Part shown: positions 7,672 through 16,900 of the stretch, piece after piece
How the letters are laid out: each line of letters begins with the position of its first letter
Position numbering within the stretch: the first letter of the stretch is position 1
Source: Marinilabiliaceae bacterium JC040
GTDB taxonomy: Bacteria; Bacteroidota; Bacteroidia; Bacteroidales; Marinifilaceae
Assembly (NCBI GenBank): GCA_022496785.1
Contig: SNAP01000013.1
Location: 1 to 39,481, forward strand
Length of the DNA stretch: 39,481 nucleotides
Direction of reading: 5' to 3'
Position numbers and translations under genes: made by a program
Notes under the pieces: model-generated
Seen by the model: the letters and a program-made list of their open reading frames with translations, nothing else
Database searches by the model: none
Told to the model about the DNA's origin: nothing

Positions 7672-9050
7672 TATACAGGTTTTGAGAAAGTTTTGTTGGT
7701 ATTAATTAAAAGAGGATCGAAAGAAGCTGCAACATTTCTAATAAATAGTAAATGTTCATCATAAACTTTTATTCCCTTATCATTCATTTCTATAATTCCA
7801 TCTTTAGCTAGTTCTCTTAATTGAGGAATAGCAGGAGAAATAAAATTATCTAGAAGATTTCTATCAATATTAATTAGTTCAGCAAATTCAGAATAGTTTA
7901 AAAATCTATTACACATTATTTGATCAATAATATTTCTAATAATAGTTTCATTATTATTTAGAATATATCCTTTAGAGCAAGCAAATGTTTTTTTATTAAT
8001 AGTTGCTATATATTCATCAATGTCTTTGGTATTTTGGATAAATGCAGATTCTAATTGTGTTATTCCTGAAACACCAAAAGCATAAACCTGTCCAGTGGTA
8101 TCTCTAGTACAATATCCTTGGAAATTTCTATGTAATTGTTTTTCTTTTTGAGCAATACTTAAAGAATCGGTTTTTAAGGCATAATGATCAAGTCCAATAG
8201 TATCATAATTATTGGAAGTTAAAATGTCATGTGCACTTTTAAACATGTTTATTTTATCTTGTTCAGAAGGTAAACCTATTTTCTCTAGAATCTTTTGCGC
8301 TTTATTAACCCATGGTACATGTGCATATGAAAAAGTAACTATTCTATCTGCTTTAGTATCCACAGCTTTCTCAATAGTTTTTGCAAAGCTATCAATAGAC
8401 TGAAGAGGTAATCCATAAATAAAATCTAGATTTACAGAATGTTTAGGATTCGTATATTTTAATAAAGAGATAAGCTCTTTTACAGGGATATATGATGCAT
8501 CTCTATTAATTATTTTAAGGACATCTGGTCTAAAATCTTGAATACCAATAGAGAAGCGATTGAATTTTGCTTCCATTAGGCCTTCAATGTATTTTTCATT
8601 TAATAAAGAAGGATTACATTCTATAGCAATCTCTGGATTTTCTATAGTATTAAAAGAAGATAGGATAAAATTGTTTATTTCTTTTAGATAATCTACTTCA
8701 ATTGCATTTGGAGTTCCGCCCCCATAGTGAATTTGTGAGATTTTTCTATTTTTATCTAGTTTGCTAAAACATAGCTTCATCTCGTTTATAATAGCATCAA
8801 CATAAGTTCTTATTTCAGAACTTTTTCTCATATTAGAATTATTACATCCACAGTAATGGCATATCTTCTTACAGAAAGGAATATGTATATATATAGAAAT
8901 ATTATTAGGCTTTTGATTGTTTGAATTAATAATAGCCATTTCGTATTCTTTCTCAGAGAAATTATCTTTAAAAAAATTAGCAGGAGGATATGAAGTATAC
9001 CTAGGTACTGGTTTGTTATATTTTTCTAAAAGAGTTTGAGATATTATCAT
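7671..9050 (-). CDS. hemN: Oxygen-independent coproporphyrinogen III dehydrogenase
   Basis: This radical SAM enzyme decarboxylates two propionates of coproporphyrinogen III to give protoporphyrinogen IX. The N-terminal PRYTSYPPA motif and the full CX3CX2CXC cluster motif (Cys60, 64, 67, 69 in HIPFCKKICHYCGC) identify true HemN, not the heme chaperone HemW. Further support comes from the GGGTPNAI loop, SIGIQDF, and the C-terminal HemN domain with FQGYCTRDTTG. The 459 residues match HemN. The start at 9050 is fixed by the RYTSYP motif at residue 17 and lies 35 nt inside the upstream MFS gene, so the two must be co-transcribed. An anaerobic or low-oxygen lifestyle is suggested, since no oxygen-dependent HemF is seen beside it. 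Confidence 0.95.
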   Translation of the reverse strand: MIISQTLLEKYNKPVPRYTSYPPANFFKDNFSEKEYEMAIINSNNQKPNNISIYIHIPFCKKICHYCGCNNSNMRKSSEIRTYVDAIINEMKLCFSKLDKNRKISQIHYGGGTPNAIEVDYLKEINNFILSSFNTIENPEIAIECNPSLLNEKYIEGLMEAKFNRFSIGIQDFRPDVLKIINRDASYIPVKELISLLKYTNPKHSVNLDFIYGLPLQSIDSFAKTIEKAVDTKADRIVTFSYAHVPWVNKAQKILEKIGLPSEQDKINMFKSAHDILTSNNYDTIGLDHYALKTDSLSIAQKEKQLHRNFQGYCTRDTTGQVYAFGVSGITQLESAFIQNTKDIDEYIATINKKTFACSKGYILNNNETIIRNIIDQIMCNRFLNYSEFAELINIDRNLLDNFISPAIPQLRELAKDGIIEMNDKGIKVYDEHLLFIRNVAASFDPLLINTNKTFSKPV

Positions 9051-10248
9051 TTTTATTTCTTTTATATGTTTGTTTTGTAATAGTTAATGTTAATAAAGTT
9101 ACAATTCCTAATGCTATTTCAAAGCAGTATAATCCACTATATCCAATTTTATGGGCAATATGTCCACTAAGAATAGCAATAATCATACTACTTAAGTGAG
9201 TAATAACAATTTGAAGAGTAAAATCGGTACCTTCTCTTCCTTCTCTAACGTAATTCATAGAAGAAGTAAATACAATGACTGTAGCCATTCCATAAATTCC
9301 CCAAATTAAACTTACACCTAAATATATAGCTAATGTGCAAGGGGTAGTTAACGACATTATAAGAAAAAATATAGAAGTAAAAATCATCATACTAATAACA
9401 ATAAATGATGAATTAATAATTCTTTTTCTTTTAATAAGATAAGAAGCAAAGAAACTTGAAATAGCTCCTATAGAAGTTCCATATAATCCAGATATAAAAC
9501 CAATTTCTTTTATAGAATAGTTAAGATCCACCATATAAGGTTTAAGCATGGCCAATGTTCCTATAATACCTGAATAAAAAAGAGATAATAGAAGAATTCT
9601 ATTTAATGCATATTTCTGCGTAAAGAAAGTTCTAATATCTTTATATTTAACTTTCTTAAGGTTAGTACTTTTATATTTAGTTTTCTTGTATAAGTGAAGA
9701 GGAATAATAGCTAAAAGTACAAATAGGGCAAGTGAGAATAATAGATATTTCCATCCTAAATAGTAGTATATAACTAATAAAATACCACTTCCGCAAAGAG
9801 TACCTATAAAACTTCCTGAAGACTGTATTGAATTACCAATAGTCTTTTCTTCTTTTTTCAGAATTAATATGGCATAAGCATCAGTAGCAATATCTTGAGT
9901 AGCAGAAGCAACAAAGGCAAGAATCATTAAAATAATAATAAGATTAAAATCTGTTTTTAAAGAAAAGAAACCAGCTGACATAATAGTGATAGCATAAAAG
10001 AATTCTGAAAAGAATATCCATTTTTTATACTGTTTTGTACTCTTACTTGTCTTATCAACTAAAGGAGCCCATAAAAATTTTATAATCCATGGAAGTTTTA
10101 CTAATTGTAATAGCCCAATAGATTGTAAAGAATAGTGTTCTTGTCTCATAATAACAGGAACAACTGTTGAGAAAAAACTCATGGGTATAGCTTGAGCAAC
10201 GTATAAAGCTAGAAGAGTTGAGAATTTATGTAGCTTGTTTCTTTCCAT
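9016..10248 (-). CDS. MFS permease (AmpG / siderophore RhtX-FptX-like)
   Basis: A 410-residue integral inner-membrane protein with about twelve hydrophobic segments. It shows the loop LWAPLVDK after the second segment, typical of the AmpG/PAT and RhtX/FptX branches of the major facilitator superfamily, and ATQDIATDAYA, also common in that branch. Known relatives import muropeptides (AmpG) or ferric siderophores (RhtX, FptX). Its position is telling: it lies 9 nt after a TonB-dependent receptor and overlaps hemN by 35 nt. The inferred cargo is therefore whatever the receptor brings into the periplasm, such as a porphyrin, heme or an iron chelate. The sequence itself does not fix the substrate. 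Confidence 0.8.
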   Translation of the reverse strand: MERNKLHKFSTLLALYVAQAIPMSFFSTVVPVIMRQEHYSLQSIGLLQLVKLPWIIKFLWAPLVDKTSKSTKQYKKWIFFSEFFYAITIMSAGFFSLKTDFNLIIILMILAFVASATQDIATDAYAILILKKEEKTIGNSIQSSGSFIGTLCGSGILLVIYYYLGWKYLLFSLALFVLLAIIPLHLYKKTKYKSTNLKKVKYKDIRTFFTQKYALNRILLLSLFYSGIIGTLAMLKPYMVDLNYSIKEIGFISGLYGTSIGAISSFFASYLIKRKRIINSSFIVISMMIFTSIFFLIMSLTTPCTLAIYLGVSLIWGIYGMATVIVFTSSMNYVREGREGTDFTLQIVITHLSSMIIAILSGHIAHKIGYSGLYCFEIALGIVTLLTLTITKQTYKRNKNDNISNSFRKI

Positions 10249-10257
10249 TTATTAAAA

Positions 10258-12408
10258 TTAAAATGAATATTTTAAACTTAAACCAGAGTATATAGGTTTA
10301 CCTGCTTGGGCAAATTGTTTTCCCATAGACTCAAAAGTATATGCAATATATTTCTGATTTGTTATGTTTTTAGTCCATACAGATAAAGATAGATTTTTTC
10401 TGTATATAGTTATATTCATATCTAAATTGTAGTAGTAGTTTTGGTATAATGAATTCTTCTCATTCCAATAATGTTTTCCTACTCCTTTATATATCAAGTT
10501 TGTTTTGATATTGTCAATAATACTAGAATTGATATCAATATTATAAGTAATTAATCCACTAATTGTTTGTTTTGGTATATATGGAATATAATTATCTGAA
10601 TAATCTATGTTTTCATATAACTTACTACCTCTAATTGGTTTTCTATCTTTATATTCAGTGAATGTTGCATCGGTATAGCCATATGCAAATTGAGCACTTA
10701 AGGCACTTGAGATATATAAACTAGATTCGAATTCAAAACCTTTAGAAATTGATTTACCAGCATTAGCTTGAATACGACCTCTTCCACTAGGAACATATTG
10801 AGATATTTGTTGATTTGTCCAATCTATATAAAAACCAGTTATATTCATCTTCAATCTATTATTGATTAAACTAGTTTTTAAACCAAGTTCATAGTTCCAA
10901 CTTCTCTCTGGATCGAAAGAAATATGTCTATCTTCTTCAAAAATAGAATTAAAACCTCCAGCTTTATATCCTTTAGAAACACTTGTGTATACAAAGTTGT
11001 TACTGAATTGATATTTAATAGAAAATTTAGGTGTGAATTCAGAGAAATTAAGACTTGATTTTTTAGAATCTACTTTTTTCTCATTATTATTTAGATAGGT
11101 AAAATAATCATAATCTAAATCAGCTTTTTCATAATCTAATCTAGCTCCTAATGTGAAAGAAAAATTGTTTAAGAAATATGTAGATTGGTGAAAAATAGCT
11201 CCTCCATATGTCTTTATAAGATTGTTCTTCATATAATAATATGAGTTAGTACCAGCGGGAAATCTATTTATTGAAATTTGTTGCTTTATAAATGGAGATC
11301 CGTAATCAACATTAGATTTAGAATCTTTGTTTTGTATAAAACCTGCAACACCAAATAACCATCTGTAATTTTGGTCTTTGCTATAATTAGATTTTATTGT
11401 TGCCTCTTCAGAAATAAGAAATTGTTTCTGTTTGTGGTTTACAAAGTATAAATCTACAGGACTAAAATCTTGATCGATTGCTTGATGATCGGTATAATAG
11501 TTTCCACTTGTATTAGAAGTTATTATAAATTTATCATTCTTGTATTCATTTTGTATTGCTACAGAATAAACATCATTATTATAGTAACTATATTTATCGT
11601 AATTTACATCATTAAGGATATTGTTTTTAATATCCCAAACACCGTAGGCATATCCTCCTTGTTGTGTAGATTGATAATTCAGAACAATAGAAGATTTAAA
11701 ATTATTGCTATGCTTATATATGAACTTTCCATTGATATTGTAGAAATCTATATTGTCAGGTCTTTTATCTTTATTTCCTAAATTATGAAAGAAACCATCT
11801 TGATGTTTAAATAAACCATTGATAGAGAAATACAATTTGTTATTTAATTTTTGGTAAGTCGATAAATTGTATTCTTGATATCCATATTCACCTAGACTTG
11901 TTTTTATTTTAGTTCCTTGATAATTTTCTGGAGAGATAGTATTTATATTTATAATACCCCCCATGGTATTTCTTCCATAAAGAGTTCCTTGAGGACCTCT
12001 TAATATTTGTATATTTTCGATATCGGTGAAAGAAAAGTCAAAACAATTCTTTTCGTAATATGGGATACCATCAATATATAAACCAACAGAAGGAGCACCT
12101 ATTTTAGATCCTATACCTCTAATAAAAATAGGAGAGGTAAGTTTAGATCCGTAGTCGGGCATAAATAAATTAGGGATATAAGAACTTAAATCTTTTAGAT
12201 TTTCAATCTTATTATTTTCAAGTTTGTAGTTAGAAACTATTGATATAGCAGTTGGTAGTTTTTTTAAAGAGTATAACTCTTTACTGTATGCCACTTTAAC
12301 TTCTTCTAGATAGTGATTTTTGTTTGTTATAGTATCACTTATAGCAAAATCAGTTTGGGCATATAAACTACTATTAATGAATAATAGTAGAAATATTATC
12401 TTTTTCAT
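10258..12408 (-). CDS. TonB-dependent outer-membrane receptor
   Basis: A 716-residue receptor with a cleavable signal peptide (MKKIIFLLLFINSSLYAQ), a TonB-box-like EEVKVAYS near residue 35, a plug domain (LPTAISIVS, IFIRGIGSK, VGLYIDGIPY, ILRGPQGTLYGRNTMGGIINI), and a long 22-strand barrel ending in Phe. It lacks the N-terminal carboxypeptidase-like domain and size of SusC proteins, so it belongs to the iron/cobalamin type. The region equivalent to the FRAP/NPNL segment of heme receptors reads SKGYKAGGFN and DPERSWNYELGLK, closer to siderophore-type receptors, so a heme ligand is not assured. The start at 12408 is chosen for the signal peptide over an in-frame upstream codon at 12459. It begins 86 nt after the small membrane protein gene and is followed by the MFS gene after 9 nt. 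Confidence 0.9.
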   Translation of the reverse strand: MKKIIFLLLFINSSLYAQTDFAISDTITNKNHYLEEVKVAYSKELYSLKKLPTAISIVSNYKLENNKIENLKDLSSYIPNLFMPDYGSKLTSPIFIRGIGSKIGAPSVGLYIDGIPYYEKNCFDFSFTDIENIQILRGPQGTLYGRNTMGGIININTISPENYQGTKIKTSLGEYGYQEYNLSTYQKLNNKLYFSINGLFKHQDGFFHNLGNKDKRPDNIDFYNINGKFIYKHSNNFKSSIVLNYQSTQQGGYAYGVWDIKNNILNDVNYDKYSYYNNDVYSVAIQNEYKNDKFIITSNTSGNYYTDHQAIDQDFSPVDLYFVNHKQKQFLISEEATIKSNYSKDQNYRWLFGVAGFIQNKDSKSNVDYGSPFIKQQISINRFPAGTNSYYYMKNNLIKTYGGAIFHQSTYFLNNFSFTLGARLDYEKADLDYDYFTYLNNNEKKVDSKKSSLNFSEFTPKFSIKYQFSNNFVYTSVSKGYKAGGFNSIFEEDRHISFDPERSWNYELGLKTSLINNRLKMNITGFYIDWTNQQISQYVPSGRGRIQANAGKSISKGFEFESSLYISSALSAQFAYGYTDATFTEYKDRKPIRGSKLYENIDYSDNYIPYIPKQTISGLITYNIDINSSIIDNIKTNLIYKGVGKHYWNEKNSLYQNYYYNLDMNITIYRKNLSLSVWTKNITNQKYIAYTFESMGKQFAQAGKPIYSGLSLKYSF

Positions 12409-12449
12409 TTTATATGAATTTGTAAATAATTTAATAATGCAAGAAACAG

Positions 12450-12470
12450 GCAATACCAATTTTGGACTGC
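12450..12470. promoter_or_regulatory. Imperfect dyad ahead of the receptor gene, possible operator
   Basis: The 21-base stretch starting GCAATACCAA and ending TTGGACTGC forms an imperfect inverted repeat around a central TT, 42 nt before the receptor start. It is more GC-rich than its surroundings. A regulator site, for example for an iron or heme responsive protein, is only a guess. Confidence 0.2.
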
Positions 12471-12494
12471 GAGTTTGCTTTAAATATTTTAAGA

Positions 12495-12851
12495 TTATTT
12501 ACGTGTAGGAGGTCTAGAATAAAAAGATCTATAAAATTCTTTTTCCTTAATAATTGAAGCGCTTAAGCTTCTATGACATTTATTAAGTATAGGTAAGTAC
12601 TTAAGTAAATTGTCATTGATAGTATAATTAAATGTATAATAGTCCTTTTTACATTCTTTCTGAAGATTATCTATTAAATGAAAATCCGAATATGAACTAT
12701 ATTCATATTGTGAATTAGAAAGTTCATTAACAACAACTTTCGATTCAAGATTGTCTCCTTTGGTATTAGGGTATACAAACCATCCTATTACATAAAAAAG
12801 AGATAGTAATAGGTAAGGTATAAAAGATGATAATACTCCTAATTGAAACAT
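12495..12851 (-). CDS. Small single-pass membrane protein, unknown (118 aa)
   Basis: I do not recognise this protein. It has a hydrophobic segment of about 25 residues near the N-terminus (around LGVLSSFIPYLLLSLFYVIG), followed by about 85 polar residues rich in Tyr, Ser and Asn with two cysteines, and a basic tail ending PPTRK. This suggests an inner-membrane anchor with a periplasmic or cytoplasmic domain. The ATG at 12851 is preferred over the TTG at 12875, because a perfect -7 box (TATATTTG on the minus strand, 12873-12880) overlaps that TTG and would start transcription about 15 nt before the ATG. It lies between dus and the receptor gene and may be the first gene of the porphyrin-linked cluster. 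Confidence 0.6.
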   Translation of the reverse strand: MFQLGVLSSFIPYLLLSLFYVIGWFVYPNTKGDNLESKVVVNELSNSQYEYSSYSDFHLIDNLQKECKKDYYTFNYTINDNLLKYLPILNKCHRSLSASIIKEKEFYRSFYSRPPTRK

Positions 12852-12872
12852 GCTTAATTGTTTATTCTTTCG

Positions 12873-12880
12873 CAAATATA
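12873..12880 (-). promoter_or_regulatory. Candidate -7 box ahead of the small membrane protein and hem cluster
   Basis: Read on the minus strand, the sequence is TATATTTG, a perfect TAnnTTTG. It lies in the 38-nt gap between dus and the chosen ATG at 12851, which would make the membrane protein, receptor, permease and hem genes an independent unit from dus. The -33 element is poor. Confidence 0.45.
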
Positions 12881-12889
12881 GAACTTATT

Positions 12890-13834
12890 TTACGAAATCC
12901 ATTTTTCTTCTTTGAATATTTGATTTATAGCATTTATATATTTGCTAGCATTACTAGCTTTCTTTATCTTCTTATGAGTTTTATGAGAATTAGTGAAAGA
13001 AAGAGAGAAGTACTCCCAGAATCCCTGCATTCTTTTGAGAATTTGAGTATCTCCATTAAGAAGATTTGAATAACGATTTAATAAATCAGCATGAAATTCT
13101 TTGAATAATTCAAGTTTATCAACATCTGTTGTTATACCTTTAATCTCTTGAGCTAAGAAAGGGTTTGCTATTAAACCTCTACCTAACATGTAGGAATTAA
13201 TATTTGGAAGTTTGTTCTGTATATTTTCGAAAGACTCTTTATTAATAATGTCTCCGTTATAGGTTATTTTATTTTTATATACTTTAGAAACTTTTTTTAC
13301 TATATCAAGATTAGCTTCTCCTTTATATTGTTGTATTCCTAATCGAGGATGAATTATAAGTTCAGATAAATTATAATTGTTTAAAACAGGTATAAGATTC
13401 ATAATATCTTCTTCACTCTTATATCCACTTCTAAGCTTTATAGATATTTTACAATCTAAATTTTCAAAAGCATGTTTTAAAATATCATCAATCAATTCTG
13501 GTTTATCTAACATACCACTACCCAAATTGTGTTTTGCAACCATAGGGAATGGGCATCCAAGATTCCAATTTATTTCAGAATAATCTTTACTAAGCATAGA
13601 TGCTAGTTGTATAAACTCTTCTTTATCATTAGTAAGAATTTGAGGAATAAAATTCATTTTATTATTATTCTCAATACTAAAATCTCTTATTTTAGATTTT
13701 CTGATATCACCTTTTTCTATTCTTATAAAAGGACAATAATATGTATCAATATTTCCAAAATAGTAGTTAAAACTATTTCTGAAAATGTAGTCAGTTATTC
13801 CCTGAAGAGGTGCAAGAGATAATTTAGTTTCCAT
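12890..13834 (-). CDS. dus: tRNA-dihydrouridine synthase
   Basis: This FMN enzyme reduces specific uridines in the tRNA D-loop to dihydrouridine. The TIM-barrel start SLAPLQGITDYIFRN, the catalytic loop NLGCPFPMVAK with general-acid Cys94, the IIHPRLGIQQYKG segment (FMN/tRNA contacts), YNGDI and LGRGLIANPF are all family hallmarks. At 314 residues it has the usual barrel plus a C-terminal helical tRNA-binding domain. It resembles the DusC-like enzymes of Bacteroidota more than DusA, but the subfamily is not certain. It is the first gene of the minus-strand run that continues into the receptor and hem genes; the next start follows after 38 nt. Confidence 0.9.
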   Translation of the reverse strand: METKLSLAPLQGITDYIFRNSFNYYFGNIDTYYCPFIRIEKGDIRKSKIRDFSIENNNKMNFIPQILTNDKEEFIQLASMLSKDYSEINWNLGCPFPMVAKHNLGSGMLDKPELIDDILKHAFENLDCKISIKLRSGYKSEEDIMNLIPVLNNYNLSELIIHPRLGIQQYKGEANLDIVKKVSKVYKNKITYNGDIINKESFENIQNKLPNINSYMLGRGLIANPFLAQEIKGITTDVDKLELFKEFHADLLNRYSNLLNGDTQILKRMQGFWEYFSLSFTNSHKTHKKIKKASNASKYINAINQIFKEEKWIS

Positions 13835-13868
13835 GAGTTAACAATTATATAATATGAAGTTTAAAGTA

Positions 13869-13902
13869 CAAAAGTAGTGTATGAAAAAAAAAAGCCGTCA
13901 AA
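13869..13902 (-). promoter_or_regulatory. Candidate promoter of dus
   Basis: On the minus strand, a TTTG (13899-13902) is followed after 22 nt by TACTTTTG (13869-13876), a TAnnTTTG match. Transcription would begin about 30 nt before the dus ATG. The spacing is slightly longer than the usual 19-21. The upstream element lies in the loop of the preceding terminator. Confidence 0.4.
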
Positions 13903-13914
13903 AATGACGACTTT
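13884..13914 (-). terminator. Intrinsic terminator of the tricorn-like protease gene
   Basis: A 10-bp stem (13891-13900 with 13905-13914) with a 4-nt loop. The single imperfect position is a G-U wobble on the minus strand, and a long A-run at 13884-13893 becomes the U-tract. It lies 22 nt after the stop of the protease gene. Confidence 0.85.
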
Positions 13915-13936
13915 TTTTTATAATTAAGAGTGTTTT

Positions 13937-16900
13937 TTAATTTTTAGTCTCTTTAAGAAGTTCTTTAACAGCAGCTTCTAATTGTTGGTCACGACCATTG
14001 ATTACTTTATTATAGTCATTTCTAACTTTAATTTCAGGTTCAATTTGGTTATTTTCAACATATCTACCTTTTAAATCTTTCATTCCAACTTGAGGAATAC
14101 CAAAGTAGATAGAAGGATCAATTAAAGTTTCCCACCATACAGCAGTCATTGTTCCAGGAACAGGCATACCAACTAATTTACCTACTTTAAGAGTTTGGTA
14201 AGCATATGGGAATCCACAAGCATCAGAGTAGTTACCTTCGTTGATAAGTACAGCAGATGGTTTCTTCCATTTGTTCATAGGTTCAGAACCCATAAATTGT
14301 CCTCTAGGGCAGAAATCAGTATATCTTTTACCACTTAATAATGTAATTAAGTCATCGTGAAGCCAACCTCCACCATTGAAACGAGTATCAACAATGATAG
14401 CATCGCAAGTAGCATATTTACCTAACATGTTAGAATATACTTCTCTAAAAGATTTAGAATCCATACCTTCAACGTGAACATATCCAACTTTACCATTAGA
14501 AAGTCTTTTACATTCAGCTTCTCTATTTTTAATCCATCTGTAGTATAGTAAGCGAGATTGTTTGTAAGCACTAATAGGCTCAACAATTTCTTCCCAAGAT
14601 TTTTTAGTTTTAGGATTATATAAAGAAAGAAGAACTTTCTTATAAGCTTTATGGTTTAATAAAGGATAGTACGATTTGTTTTTATCTATCTTAACACCAT
14701 CAATTTTCTTAATGATAGTACCAACTTTAATTTTAGAAGAAGCTTTTGTTAATGGACCTTTTTCAATAATCTCAGCAATTTCTAATCCATTACCTTTATA
14801 GTTTCTATTGAAGAAAGCACCTAATTTAGCAGTAGCATCACCATTTCTTTTATAAGCTCTATAACCAGAACCAGTATGAGATGCATTCAACTCTCCTAAT
14901 AATTCACTTAACATTTCTGAGAAGTCATAATTATTGTTGATATGTGGAAGATATTTAGCGTATTCTTTCTTATAATATTTCCAATCAATACCATGAATTG
15001 TAGGATCATAGAATTTTTTAACAACTTGTCTCCAAACATGTTCAAACATATATTCTCTTTCACCAGCTCTATCTAAGTTGAAATCAGCTTTATAAGAGAT
15101 ATATTTGATTTTCATAGACATAGTATTAATCTTAACGATACTACCTCCATTTATTAAGATAATGTTCTTTGAACCTTTATCAAAAGTCATTCCACTTCTA
15201 GCAGAAAGTTTTAATAATTTTCTAGTAGAATTCTTATCAAAATCGTGTACCCATAAATCATAACCTGATTCAAAAGCACATAGATAGAATAATTTTCTTC
15301 CATTAGGAGTAAGAAGGGCATCACCAATAAAACCAGAATTGATAGTAAGTCTAATAGTTCTATCGTTTAAGTTCTTTAAGTCGAACTTAATAGATTTATC
15401 AGCTTTTTTCTTCTTATCTTTTTTCTTGTTTTTCTTTTTCTTCTTCTTGTCTTTTTTAGCTTTCTTAGCTTTTTCTTTTTTAAGATCGCTTTCAAGCTCT
15501 TTTTGCATTTCTCTTTCTTCTTTCGACATTATGAAATTGTCATATGCTTTTTTGTTGAAGAAAGAAATGTAAACATCACTTTGAGCACCCCATGAACCAT
15601 GGCTACGATATCCTTGTTTATCAGAAGAATAAATCATAGCATTACCTTTAAGAACCCATTTACCACCTGAGCAGTTGTAACCAGAATTAGTAAGGTTTTT
15701 CATTTTTTTATCACCTTTAGCGCTAACAAGAGCAATATCAGTCATAAATAAAGTATGAGGATAGTAGTTTACAATGAACCATTTACTATCAGGAGACCAT
15801 TTGTAATATTGGTCACCATCAGTATATGAATAAGTCCATTTACCTTCCATTACAGTTCTAGTTTTCTTACTTTTTAAGTTTATAACTTTTAAAGTAGTTC
15901 TTTCTTGAAGATAAGCAACTTCTTTTCCATCAGGAGAATATGAAGCTTGGAAAGTTTCTTCAGGAATTTCTAATAAAGGCTCTTCTTTTAATAAAGTAGA
16001 GTTAAAGAAATATTTTTCCCCTTTACGAGCTAATTTTGTTTCATATAAATTCCAGCTACCATTTCTTTCAGAAGCATACAATAATTTCTTACCGTCAGGA
16101 GAGAAAGAAACAGAACGTTCTTGTTCTGGAGTATTTGTAATTCTTTTTGTAGTTCCATATTTAGTAGAAGTAACAAAAACTTCACCACGAATAATAAAAG
16201 CTATTTCTTTACCGTTTGGAGAAAGAGAAATACCGTGAGCACCGCTTCTTAAAGTATTAAAAGAGATTGGGTTTTCACTAGCATCTTTAGTAAGTTTGAT
16301 TTTAACTTTTTTAGCTTTCTTTCCAGCTTTCTTAGTATATAACTCACCTCTTAAAGCAAAGCAAAGAGTATTATCTTTAGATGCAGTAACAAAACGTACA
16401 GGATCTTTTTTGTAAGATGTTATTTGTTTTGTGTTTTTAGGATTACTGATATTAGTTTTCCAAACATTTAAAGAACCTGATTTTTCAGAAAGGTAATAAA
16501 CATCTTTATTATCTCCAGAAAGAACAGGATTCAAATCTTCTCCTTTATAAGAAGAGATCATTTTATATTTTTTAGTTTTAGTGTTATACACCCATATATC
16601 TCTAGTTACAGAAGATGTATGATGTTTTCTCCAAGTATTCTCTACACCTTTTTTATCTTGGAATACAAGATTCTTCATTCCTTTAGTGTATACAGCATGT
16701 TCAGCTGGTATAGTAAGAATTTGAGAATCTCTACCACCTTTAACAGGAACAGAATATAACTCACCACCAGATTTAGGAATCATAGCGTTTTTTGGAGTAT
16801 CCATAATGTTAGCGTAGAAAAGAATATTTTTTCCATCAGGAGTAAAACTTGAAGGAATTTCTCTAGCAGAATTAAAAGTTAATCTTGTTGGTTTTCCACC

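Noticed and set aside
11470-11781. 103-codon plus-strand frame inside the receptor gene
   Set aside because: Hydrophobic-looking only because it is antisense to Asn/Tyr-rich barrel strands; no start signal or domain.
15339-15572. Phe-rich open frame on the plus strand
   Set aside because: It is the antisense shadow of the lysine-rich tract of the tricorn-like protease.
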